Part shown: piece by piece, positions 34,855 to 41,950 of the stretch
Layout: each line of letters starts with the position of its first letter
How positions within the stretch are numbered: the first letter of the stretch is position 1
Assembly (NCBI GenBank): GCA_019638395.1
Contig: JAHBTX010000006.1
Location: 62,001 to 126,000 of the forward strand
Length of the DNA stretch: 64,000 nt
Source: Cyclobacteriaceae bacterium
GTDB lineage: Bacteria > Bacteroidota > Bacteroidia > Cytophagales > Cyclobacteriaceae
Reading direction: 5' to 3'
The notes under the pieces: model-generated
Database searches by the model: none
What the model saw: the letters and a program-made list of their open reading frames with translations, nothing else
What the model was told of the DNA's origin: nothing
Translations under genes and position numbers: made by a program

Positions 34855-35252
34855 TTGCCTTCTGGATCCTCTTCGTTGTGCGAAAAATAGTCTATACCCA
34901 GTAAATCTCCGGTATATTCTTTAAAGTGCAAAGTATCGCCTATGTGTTTCGTGTCGTAATGATTGGAGTGGCAATTCACCTTCAACACTTTTCCATTATC
35001 AACTTTAACAAAGGCAATCCATTGTTCGTGTTGCTCGGCCTGAATGGCGTAGTCGTATGAGCGGTAGCGGGCATTGGGTAATGCATGTGGCCCAACCGTG
35101 TTTTTACTGGGCACAAACACTTTATCTACAATTATACCTTTCATTAAATGAGGCTTGGAGAACAGCACATCGTACACCACTAATCCCACCAATACCAACG
35201 TGCCCGCAAGGGCCACCAGGGCAATACCAGTAGTAAATTTTTTGTTTTCCAT
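34851..35252 (-). CDS. Single-pass membrane protein upstream of xdhC
   Basis: A 133-residue protein not assigned to a family. One N-terminal membrane segment (about 9-29, 'GIALVALAGTLVLVGLVVYDV') leads into an extracytoplasmic beta-rich part with 'KGIIVDKVFVPSKNT', 'YRSYDYAIQAEQHEQWIAFV' and 'LKVNCHSNHYDTKHIGDTL'. A single Cys and clustered His residues (CHSNHYDTKH) could bind metal, but this is only a suggestion. It overlaps xdhC by four bases, so it is translationally coupled. Its relation to molybdenum metabolism is unknown. Confidence 0.8.
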   Translation of the reverse strand: MENKKFTTGIALVALAGTLVLVGLVVYDVLFSKPHLMKGIIVDKVFVPSKNTVGPHALPNARYRSYDYAIQAEQHEQWIAFVKVDNGKVLKVNCHSNHYDTKHIGDTLHFKEYTGDLLGIDYFSHNEEDPEGK

Positions 35253-35295
35253 TTTGCAAGGTGTTTACAAACTGAAGTTAGGCAAACCTTTGAAT

Positions 35296-35337
35296 CTTCG
35301 TGCTTTTCTTGGCGAACTTGGCGGCTTTGCGTGAAAA
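35296..35337 (-). repeat. Second copy of the AAG-word intergenic repeat
   Basis: Read on the minus strand this has ACGCAAAG, CCGCCAAG, TTCGCCAAG and AAAAGCACGAAG units, sharing the CAAGAAAAGCACGAAG core with 1567-1582 (TAAGAAAAACACGAAG). Confidence 0.5.
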
Positions 35338-35515
35338 AATTAAGAAACAAGAGTAACTCCGAAATGAAAGTTACCTAATTTCCAGAATCAGGAGCGCATT
35401 ACTTTCCTTAGTTAGTAACGTATTAGTTATGAATCAAAACCTAATTACAAACGATTGCATAGAGCAAAAGCCTACTATCTGAACCGATTAGTTAACTCAA
35501 TTGCATGTCATTTGT

Positions 35516-35523
35516 TACTTTCG
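35516..35523 (+). promoter_or_regulatory. Candidate -7 box before the GT35 gene
   Basis: TACTTTCG, one mismatch to TAnnTTTG, lies 24 bases before the ATG at 35548 and supports that start over the upstream ATG at 35455. Confidence 0.35.
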
Positions 35524-35547
35524 CAACCCGATAAAGATTTAGTAAAT

Positions 35548-37248
35548 ATGATAAAAGCCTCAGATTTGTTTTCGTACACGATTGATAAAAAGTATAGCAA
35601 ACCGGCAGCTTATTTTTCGATGGAGTTTGCCATCGATCAGCCACTTAAAATCTACAGTGGCGGCCTGGGCTTTCTAGCTGGCTCGCACATGCGCAGCGCG
35701 TATGAGTTAAAACAAAATCTTATTGGGATCGGGATTTTGTGGAAGTATGGTTATTACGATCAGGAACGTAACCTGGACGGAACATTGCGTGCCGGGTACG
35801 TTGAAAAAAACTATTCCTTTCTTACCGATACCGGCATTGTATTTCCGATTACCATTCACAACCACGAAGTACATGTAAAAGCCTGGTTGTTGAAGCCGGA
35901 GGTTTTCAAAACAGCGCCTATGTTTTTGTTAAGTACCGATTTACCTGAGAACGATCACCTGGCACAAACCATCAGCCACCGGTTGTACGATAGCCATGAG
36001 TCGGCCCGCATTGCGCAGTCTATATTATTAGGTAGTGGTGGTGCCAAATTGCTGGATATTATAGAAAGAGAAACCGAAGTTTACCACATGAACGAGGGCC
36101 ATGCATTGCCGCTTTGTTTTTATTTGTTAAACAAATACAACAACGATCTGGAGGAGGTACGCAAATGCGTAGTGTTTACCACGCATACGCCCGAGAAGGC
36201 CGGTAATGAAGAACATGGCATTTCTTATTTGGAGATAATGAGCTTTTTCCATGGGGTGCCGAAAGAAATGGTAATGGAATTAGCCGCACCCGATACCAAC
36301 AATTTAAGTTATACGCTGGCTGCATTGCGCATGTCGCACATCTCCAATGGTGTGTCGTCCTTACATGGGGCGGTATCGCGCAAAATGTGGTCGGGCTTTG
36401 ATGGCATTTGCGATATTACCTCCATTACCAATGCACAGAACAAAACGTTTTGGATGGATGCTGTGTTAGAAGAACATCTGAAACAAGGAAACGACAAAGG
36501 CTTAGCCCTGCGCAAAAAAGAAATGAAGCGCGAGTTGTTTGCTGTTGTTGCCAACCAGACTGGAAAAATTTTTGATGAGAACGTATTAACCATTGTTTGG
36601 GCCAGACGCTTCGCGGCCTACAAACGGGCTAACCTGTTGCTACGTGATTTCGAACGCTTTCTTGCTTTGGTAAATAGCAAAGAATTTCCGGTGCAAGTAA
36701 TTTGGGCCGGTAAACCATACCCGGAAGATTATGGGGCAATTGGAATTTTTAACGACATCCATTGGAAAACCAAAGCACTTCCTAATTGTGCTATCCTGAC
36801 GGGATATGAAATGGAACTTTCGCGTTTGTTAAAGCGTGGTTCTGATTTGTGGCTTAACACACCTAAAATGTTTCGCGAAGCTTCGGGTACTTCGGGTATG
36901 ACAGCCGCTATGAATGGCAGCGTAAATCTCTCCATTCCCGATGGCTGGATACCTGAGTTTTCGAAGCACGGAAAAAATTGCTTTATCATTTCACCAGCCG
37001 AAACAGAAATAGCTGACGAACAGGATATGATCGAAAACGAAAACCTGCTTACACTTCTGGAAAAAGAAATTGTACCCATGTATTACCAAAAGCCAAAACA
37101 ATGGACGGCCGTTGTGAAGCAAAGCATGGAAGATGTTGTGCCCATGTTTGACAGCAACCGCATGGCCCGCGAATACTACGAAAAGCTGTACACGATTGCT
37201 GGTACTAAAACAAAATCAAATAAGAGCAAGGAACTGGAAGTGATTTGA
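35548..37248 (+). CDS. GT35 alpha-glucan phosphorylase homologue lacking the PLP lysine
   Basis: A 566-residue GT35 protein of the short phosphorylase-like group. Family blocks are AAYFSMEFAIDQPLKIYSGG, 'HMNEGHALPLCF', 'VVFTTHTPEKAGNEEH', 'WARRFAAYKRANLLLRD', 'VIWAGKPYPEDYG' and REASGTSGMTAAMNG. In active phosphorylases the last block has Lys (GTSxMK), which holds pyridoxal phosphate; here Thr452 stands in its place. The protein may therefore not bind PLP in the usual way. The expected role is phosphorolysis of glycogen or maltodextrin, consistent with a GT3 glycogen synthase gene 8.6 kb downstream. The start at 35548 is supported by the family N-terminus and promoter box. It converges on the YceI gene. 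Confidence 0.85.
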   Translation: MIKASDLFSYTIDKKYSKPAAYFSMEFAIDQPLKIYSGGLGFLAGSHMRSAYELKQNLIGIGILWKYGYYDQERNLDGTLRAGYVEKNYSFLTDTGIVFPITIHNHEVHVKAWLLKPEVFKTAPMFLLSTDLPENDHLAQTISHRLYDSHESARIAQSILLGSGGAKLLDIIERETEVYHMNEGHALPLCFYLLNKYNNDLEEVRKCVVFTTHTPEKAGNEEHGISYLEIMSFFHGVPKEMVMELAAPDTNNLSYTLAALRMSHISNGVSSLHGAVSRKMWSGFDGICDITSITNAQNKTFWMDAVLEEHLKQGNDKGLALRKKEMKRELFAVVANQTGKIFDENVLTIVWARRFAAYKRANLLLRDFERFLALVNSKEFPVQVIWAGKPYPEDYGAIGIFNDIHWKTKALPNCAILTGYEMELSRLLKRGSDLWLNTPKMFREASGTSGMTAAMNGSVNLSIPDGWIPEFSKHGKNCFIISPAETEIADEQDMIENENLLTLLEKEIVPMYYQKPKQWTAVVKQSMEDVVPMFDSNRMAREYYEKLYTIAGTKTKSNKSKELEVI

Positions 37249-37271
37249 TCCGTCAATTTTTTAAATCACTT
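37238..37271. terminator. Bidirectional hairpin spanning the ends of the GT35 and YceI genes
   Basis: AAGTGATTT (37238-37246) pairs perfectly with AAATCACTT (37263-37271) around a T-rich loop. It includes the last codons of both converging genes. No long T-run follows; it is a plausible terminator. Confidence 0.5.
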
Positions 37272-37820
37272 TACCGGGTGCGCCCGCACGGTTAGCTCAA
37301 TCCTTACTTCATCGGCCATGGTAGCACTATTGCCACCAACTTTAAAATGTTGGCGGTTGATCGTAAATGAGCCGATAAAAGTTTTTGTTTGGGTGCCGGT
37401 AGTTGTAAAAGAAATAGTAACCGGTTTGGTTATTCCTTTTATTGTAAGCAATCCGGTAACCTGGCTCCAATCAGTTGCTGAAACAATTTTTGTAGAACGA
37501 AACAGAATAGTCGGAAATTTTTCGGTATCAAAGTAATCCGCTTGCTTTAAATGCTTGTTGCGTAAATTAATTCCGGTATCAATAGTTTGGGCATCAACCT
37601 GTACATGGAAGTAACTCTTTTCGGAATCAGATTCATCAATAAAAATTTCGCCACGCAAGCCTTGTAGCGTTCCGGCTACGGTAAGTCCAAAATTTTTAAT
37701 TGTAAACCTGACTGATCCCACGCTATCAATAGGGTTGTACAATTGTGCTGAAACGGGAATTGAAATAACTAACAATATCCCTTGCGCCAGCATCCGGCCT
37801 TTAAACAGATTGCGACTCAC
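37266..37820 (-). CDS. YceI-family secreted isoprenoid-binding-like protein
   Basis: A 184-residue protein with an N-terminal signal-like stretch ('MLAQGILLVISIPVSA', from the internal Met10) and a lipocalin-like YceI domain: 'GSVRFTIKNFGLTVAGTLQG', 'IDTGINLRNKHLKQADYFDTEKFPTILF', 'VTGLLTIKGITKPVTISF' and a C-terminal 'INRQHFKVGG'. YceI proteins bind isoprenoid lipids or amphipathic compounds in the periplasm. The start may be Met10 instead of Met1. It sits 15 bases downstream of the DM13 lipoprotein gene on the same strand, suggesting co-transcription. Confidence 0.86.
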   Translation of the reverse strand: MSRNLFKGRMLAQGILLVISIPVSAQLYNPIDSVGSVRFTIKNFGLTVAGTLQGLRGEIFIDESDSEKSYFHVQVDAQTIDTGINLRNKHLKQADYFDTEKFPTILFRSTKIVSATDWSQVTGLLTIKGITKPVTISFTTTGTQTKTFIGSFTINRQHFKVGGNSATMADEVRIELTVRAHPVK

Positions 37821-37835
37821 AAAAACAGTGTCGGT

Positions 37836-38249
37836 TTAGTTAAGCATAGCCCGCGCAAATTCCACCGAAAAAGCTTCGCACCAAATATGCGCGTAAGGGT
37901 ATTCAGCCAATGTAATAGAGGAGGGTATGGCGTAAGCTTGTTTACCGGTTGTTGATTTAAGTACACCCAACCGAATAAAACTTTTTGCGCCTATATCTTT
38001 GCTCAGATACACTTTCAAATCGGGGCCGTTTTGCGATTGAAACGGATCGAGTACCAGTGTATATTCGCCATCTGATTTATAAACTGTAGCCGTACCACTT
38101 ACAGTATGGTTAATGCCCATAATACTGCCCATGCTGATTTTAGTTGCAGCATCGGTCATAAAGTTATCATTGGCGGGTTTGGTTGGTGTAGCTTCTTCAA
38201 CTCCGCAACCTAACAGTAGTATCAAAAAAATTACAAATAGGTTCTTCAT
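37836..38249 (-). CDS. DM13-domain lipoprotein
   Basis: A 137-residue lipoprotein with a signal and lipobox (LLLGC, Cys15) followed by a DM13 domain (~40-135): 'HTVSGTATVYKSDGEYTLVL', 'QNGPDLKVYLSKDI', 'KSTTGKQAYAIPSSITL' and 'YAHIWCEAFSVEFARA'. DM13 domains contain a conserved Cys near the C-terminus (here in HIWCEAF) and are proposed to take part in electron transfer. It lies upstream of the YceI gene in a two-gene operon. The exact redox partner is unknown. Confidence 0.87.
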   Translation of the reverse strand: MKNLFVIFLILLLGCGVEEATPTKPANDNFMTDAATKISMGSIMGINHTVSGTATVYKSDGEYTLVLDPFQSQNGPDLKVYLSKDIGAKSFIRLGVLKSTTGKQAYAIPSSITLAEYPYAHIWCEAFSVEFARAMLN

Positions 38250-38381
38250 AGTTGTACCGGGTTATATTTATAAATCTTACCTGAAATATTGATCTTAAAA
38301 ACTTTAAATCTCAAGGAGTATGGTATAAATTATTCTTTAGCTATCATCACAAGCCAACTTTAAATCAAACACATAATCAGG

Positions 38382-39077
38382 TTAAAGGTTTTTGTAAACA
38401 CCAAAGGCAAACAATAGGGATTTATCGCGAAAGCGGTTATTGGGCTCCGGCACTTGTTGCACGTTGGTATGGGTGGTGTATTCTGTAAATAAAAACTGAA
38501 GTCCGCCCTTTACGCCCCATGTTTCTTTCCATTGATATTTTAAGAATAATTCCGAGTTAAGTGTGCCCAGGTCGTTATCGCTAATCAGTAATAAATTAAA
38601 CAAAGTTGGTTTTGCGCGTTCTTGTTGACCAAATACACCGTTAATGTAGCTGCCTGATTTTTCGGTGCCAATGGATAGCCCAATTGCATCTATATTAAAT
38701 CCTATTGCAAGACGGGAATTTATTTGATAGCCCAAATGAATGGCTGCATTAAGTGCATTTACTTGTGGGGATTGAATCAGAAATGTATCGATGTTAGCTG
38801 CAATATTTTCTTTAAATATAACAAGGGGCCCGGTACTGCCGGAGGTGAGTTTGGCAGGCGCGGTAATGTAATATTGATTTTGACCGACATAAGAAGTAAA
38901 CCGTGCACCTATTCCGAATTCAAATTTTTTCTTTGCACCCAATCGCCATGCGTATGTGTACATGGCAGAAAGCGAACCTTCATAGTTGCCAATGGCACTG
39001 GATATGTCAATTTGCTTTTTCTGGGCAATTGCCGAAGCTGTTGCAAGCAAAAGCAAAATACTGAGTCCGGCTTTCAT
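38382..39077 (-). CDS. Predicted outer-membrane beta-barrel protein
   Basis: From the ATG at 39077 it is a 231-residue protein with a signal peptide (MKAGLSILLLLATASAIA, then Q). The rest shows alternating hydrophobic and polar residues of beta strands with aromatic girdle residues ('GSLSAMYTYAWRLG', 'FEFGIGARFTSYVG', 'SRLAIGFNIDAIGLSIG', 'LFLKYQWKETWGVKGGLQFLF'), ending in a strand ('SLLFAFGVYKNL'). This is typical of small barrel proteins of Bacteroidota. No specific family or substrate is recognised. The longer frame to 39140 would translate a hairpin repeat and is excluded. Confidence 0.72.
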   Translation of the reverse strand: MKAGLSILLLLATASAIAQKKQIDISSAIGNYEGSLSAMYTYAWRLGAKKKFEFGIGARFTSYVGQNQYYITAPAKLTSGSTGPLVIFKENIAANIDTFLIQSPQVNALNAAIHLGYQINSRLAIGFNIDAIGLSIGTEKSGSYINGVFGQQERAKPTLFNLLLISDNDLGTLNSELFLKYQWKETWGVKGGLQFLFTEYTTHTNVQQVPEPNNRFRDKSLLFAFGVYKNL

Positions 39078-39093
39078 GCATGAAAAATTTTTT

Positions 39094-39113
39094 CTAAAGC
39101 TAAGCAGCTTTAG
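39094..39113. repeat. Hairpin in the leader of the beta-barrel gene
   Basis: CTAAAGC (39094-39100) and GCTTTAG (39107-39113) form a perfect 7-bp stem around TAAGCA, about 17 bases before the ATG. It lies next to a GTCATCC-type word (39131-39137 on the minus strand) also seen near 2640. Confidence 0.5.
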
Positions 39114-39140
39114 GTTGCTACGGTGTCGCAAGGATGACAA

Positions 39141-39815
39141 CTACTTCAGATTTCCCAAATCGCGAATGAGAATTTGCCTGCGATCGAAGTTGATCAGGTT
39201 CTTTTCTTTTAATTCGTTCAAGATAGTGGTAACGGTTTGGCGCGAGGTTCCCGTAAGAGCTGCAATATCTTTGTGCGTAAGCCGGGTGGGTATCATTGTT
39301 TCAAATCCTACTTTCTTTCCTTTCCAGGCAGCGGTGTCTTTCAGAAATTCAATGATGCGGGTGCGGGCATCTTTGTAAACCAACAGCTCAAGTTTGCGCT
39401 CTAGCTTAATAAGCCGCAGGCCAATCAGTTTAAGAAGTTTAAAACTCAGCTCTTTATTTTCCTTCATCAAAGCTTTCAATTCTTCCAGGCTTAGCGGGCA
39501 AATGGTGGTGTTCTCCATTGCTTGTGCAAAATCTTTTCGCACCTCTTCGCCTGCTAATGCCAATTCGCCAAAAATTTCGCCTGTTGTTAAAATAGAGGTT
39601 ATTACTTCTGCTCCGTCTTCCTGGTAGTGGCCAATCCGCACGCGTCCATTTACAATCATGTAGATGTGGGTTGCCTGTTCAGCCGGAAAATAAATGAATT
39701 GATCGCGTTTAAAGTTCAGATAGGCGTGCTTCTCGGCCATCGTCTTTACCTTATGCGGGCAAAGAATCTGGTACAGGTTTACACTTTCAAAATACCAAAG
39801 GGCAGCTGTATTCAT
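39141..39815 (-). CDS. Crp/Fnr-family transcriptional regulator
   Basis: A 224-residue regulator with an N-terminal cyclic-nucleotide-binding-type domain (~25-130: 'RDQFIYFPAEQATHIYMIVNGRVRIG', 'GEIFGELALAGEEVRKDFAQA') and a C-terminal winged helix ('LTHKDIAALTGTSRQTVTTI'). It lacks the multiple N-terminal Cys of Fe-S Fnr proteins and has no haem-binding motif visible, so the effector is unknown. I chose the ATG at 39815, whose N-terminus 'MNTAALWYFESVNLYQILCP' is the usual start of this Bacteroidota subgroup. It is transcribed toward the beta-barrel gene 63 bases downstream and may control it or the DM13/YceI genes. Confidence 0.9.
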   Translation of the reverse strand: MNTAALWYFESVNLYQILCPHKVKTMAEKHAYLNFKRDQFIYFPAEQATHIYMIVNGRVRIGHYQEDGAEVITSILTTGEIFGELALAGEEVRKDFAQAMENTTICPLSLEELKALMKENKELSFKLLKLIGLRLIKLERKLELLVYKDARTRIIEFLKDTAAWKGKKVGFETMIPTRLTHKDIAALTGTSRQTVTTILNELKEKNLINFDRRQILIRDLGNLK

Positions 39816-39884
39816 TTTACACAATAGAAGTATTAAGTTAGCGAAAAATGGGGGTGCATTTCAAATTGTTTTACTTAACATTCG

Positions 39885-39960
39885 ATCCCTTACGGGATGG
39901 ATTTTAATTTTGATTCTGATTTTCTACCTACATTAAATTCCTACCGGCATGTTAGGTGCG
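39885..39960. repeat. Degenerate intergenic repeat with a perfect small palindrome
   Basis: ATCCC-TTAC-GGGAT (39885-39898) is a perfect hairpin; 30-60 bases on, CTACC, TTCCTACCGG and a TTAGG word follow. The ATCCC..GGGAT and TTCCTACCGG words resemble widely seen Bacteroidota intergenic repeats. Most of the 267-base spacer upstream of the MOSC gene is otherwise featureless. Confidence 0.4.
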
Positions 39961-40081
39961 AACAGGACTCTGGAGGAAGTTGGATTGGTAGAATTATCAT
40001 ACTAAAATTAAAACGAACCTGTAGGGGTGGAATGTTTTGGTGGTGCTATCTCAAACAAATCTAAAAATAGAAAGAAAAGTT

Positions 40082-40888
40082 ATGCCTAAACTAATCCTTA
40101 GCGAAATCTGGATTTACCCCATAAAATCGTTAGCCGGAATTCGCGTAAAGCAAGCTAACCTTAAACAAAAAGGCTTGGAAGGCGACAGGCGCTGGATGTT
40201 GATAGACGAAACGGGTAGGTTCATTACGCAACGCGAAAATCCCAACCTGGCCTTGTTCGATTTGAATTTTGATCATGGGGGATTGCACATTACAAATCGC
40301 ACTACACAACAAAAGTTATTGATTCAAGATGTTTCCAACCAAATGGGCAAGGAATATACCGCTACCATTTGGGACGATGAAGTGAAAGTGATTGAGCCCT
40401 CGGTAAGTTATAGCAACTGGTTTTCCGAACAAGCTGGCATACCCTGTAAGCTGGTATTTTTTCCGGAAGCGAATACCCGCAACATTGATCCGAAATATGC
40501 AAACAGCCACGAGCAAGTAAGTCTGGCCGATGGCTACCCTTATTTGATTATCGGGCAAAGTTCGCTTAACGATTTAAACAGCAGGTTAGATTTGCCCGTA
40601 ACGATGCAACGTTTTAGACCCAACTTTGTGTTTACCGGTGGCGAAGCATTTGAAGAAGACCGGTGGCAGCATTTTAAGATTGGCACCAATTCGTTTAGAG
40701 GTGTAAAACGATGCGCCCGCTGTGTGTTAACAACTATTAATCCTCAAACAGGCGAGCAAGGGCGTGAGCCACTATTCACATTATCGAAATACAGAAAAGA
40801 AGAAAACAAGATTTTTTTCGGACAAAACGTAATAGCTTTGAGTCTTGAAAATTTAATAAGCGAAGGCGATGAAATTACAATGGAGTAG
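40082..40888 (+). CDS. MOSC-domain molybdenum-cofactor enzyme (YcbX-like)
   Basis: A 268-residue protein from the ATG at 40082. It has the N-terminal beta-barrel of the MOSC_N type ('LSEIWIYPIKSLAGIRVKQANL', 'GDRRWMLIDETGRFITQRENP') and a C-terminal MOSC domain ('FRPNFVFTGGEAFEEDRW', 'GVKRCARCVLTTINPQTGEQ', 'FFGQNVIAL'). The conserved Cys in KRCARC likely binds the molybdenum cofactor, as in YcbX and mARC enzymes that reduce N-hydroxylated compounds. It lacks a C-terminal ferredoxin domain, so an external electron donor is needed. It overlaps the SCO gene by 20 bases and is separate from the MocA/XdhC cluster. Confidence 0.9.
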   Translation: MPKLILSEIWIYPIKSLAGIRVKQANLKQKGLEGDRRWMLIDETGRFITQRENPNLALFDLNFDHGGLHITNRTTQQKLLIQDVSNQMGKEYTATIWDDEVKVIEPSVSYSNWFSEQAGIPCKLVFFPEANTRNIDPKYANSHEQVSLADGYPYLIIGQSSLNDLNSRLDLPVTMQRFRPNFVFTGGEAFEEDRWQHFKIGTNSFRGVKRCARCVLTTINPQTGEQGREPLFTLSKYRKEENKIFFGQNVIALSLENLISEGDEITME

Positions 40889-41492
40889 TGTTCAGGCTGC
40901 CGTGTTTGGCACGGTGTTACTAATGGCATGTGGAAATGAAAAGCCGTTACCCATTTTTGGGCAGCGCGAGTTGGTAGGTACTGATACGGTTTATCATACC
41001 ATTGCACCCTTTCAGTTTGTAGATCAGGATAGTACGGTAATAACCAATGCCGATTTTAAAGATCAGGTTTACGTGGCCGATTTCTTTTTTACCTCGTGCC
41101 GCACCATTTGCCCTATCATGAAAACGCAAATGCTGCGCGTGTATGAAGCCACAACCGAAATGCCCGATGTAAAAATTATTTCGCACACCATCGATCCGGA
41201 ATATGATACCGTAGCTCTGCTGCATGATTTTGCCAAACGCTTAGGTGTTACCAGCAACCGTTGGCATTTTGTTACCGGTGTTAAGGACTCTATTTATAAA
41301 ATAGCTCAAACAAGTTACTTTGCTACGGCTATGGAAGACAAAAGTGAGCCCGATGGGTTTATCCACAGTGGCGCATTTTTGCTCATCGATAAAAAGCAAC
41401 GCATACGCGGCAAGTACGATGGCACCAAGGAAGCTGATGTAAACAGGCTTATTGCCGATATTAAAAAGCTTCGCAGGGAAGATGCGCTTTAA
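40869..41492 (+). CDS. SCO1/SenC-family copper chaperone lipoprotein
   Basis: A 207-residue thioredoxin-fold protein with a lipoprotein signal (Cys21 in LLMACGN). The copper site is CxxxC at Cys77 and Cys81 (TSCRTICP) plus His166 in GFIHSGAFLL. SCO proteins assemble the CuA centre of cytochrome c oxidase or act as periplasmic thiol oxidoreductases. It is coupled on both sides: its start overlaps the MOSC gene by 20 bases and its end overlaps the cytochrome gene by 11. The order MOSC-SCO-cytochrome c suggests a redox operon. Confidence 0.92.
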   Translation: MKLQWSSVQAAVFGTVLLMACGNEKPLPIFGQRELVGTDTVYHTIAPFQFVDQDSTVITNADFKDQVYVADFFFTSCRTICPIMKTQMLRVYEATTEMPDVKIISHTIDPEYDTVALLHDFAKRLGVTSNRWHFVTGVKDSIYKIAQTSYFATAMEDKSEPDGFIHSGAFLLIDKKQRIRGKYDGTKEADVNRLIADIKKLRREDAL

Positions 41493-41898
41493 TATGGTAG
41501 CGCTTATGTTGTTGGCAGTTGCATGTGTGCCGGGGCAGCGCAATGTAAAGTTTCAACAATATTATGCCGAAGGCGAGGTACTGTATCAGCAGCACTGTGC
41601 CAATTGCCATCAGGCCGATGGTTCAGGTCTGGGAAAGCTGTATCCGCCATTAGCCAAATCTGATTTTTTATTGAACGATACAGAGGCTGTAGTTTGCCTG
41701 ATAAAATACGGAGTGGCAGGCGAGATGAACGTGAACGGTGTAATTTATAACAAGCCCATGCCGGGTATTCCCACTCTTACTGACCTTGAAATTGCCGAAA
41801 TAGCAACCTATATCTTTAATAGTTGGGGTAATAGCCGCCAAATGGTGGAGGTAAATCAGGTATCTCCCATACTTGAGGCCTGCTCTAAGGCGCCCTGA
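41482..41898 (+). CDS. Monohaem c-type cytochrome lipoprotein
   Basis: A 138-residue lipoprotein from the ATG at 41482 (lipobox LAVAC, Cys15). The haem is bound by CANCH (Cys39, Cys42, His43); the axial Met is probably in 'YNKPMPGIPTLTDLEIAEIATYIFNSWG', a typical class I end. It resembles the small c-type cytochromes that accept or donate electrons to oxidases. The upstream in-frame ATG at 41452 is excluded because it would place a charged stretch before the signal peptide. It overlaps the SCO gene and is followed by a 52-base spacer. Confidence 0.9.
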   Translation: MRFNMVALMLLAVACVPGQRNVKFQQYYAEGEVLYQQHCANCHQADGSGLGKLYPPLAKSDFLLNDTEAVVCLIKYGVAGEMNVNGVIYNKPMPGIPTLTDLEIAEIATYIFNSWGNSRQMVEVNQVSPILEACSKAP

Positions 41899-41950
41899 TT
41901 TTTAGTTAGCTCTGTTTTTTTCTAATTTTCTACCGTTACCAAAAGCCTGC

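Larger units (their letters stand above)
35253..35547. other. Intergenic region before the GT35 gene
   Basis: The 295-base spacer between the divergent xdhC cluster and the GT35 gene contains the word repeat at 35296-35337 and the promoter box at 35516-35523. The frame is open upstream of 35548 to 35455, but that stretch lacks family similarity. Nothing else was recognised. Confidence 0.6.

Noticed and set aside
35455-35547. N-terminal extension of the GT35 gene
   Set aside because: The 31 residues have no family similarity and include the promoter box; the start at 35548 is preferred.
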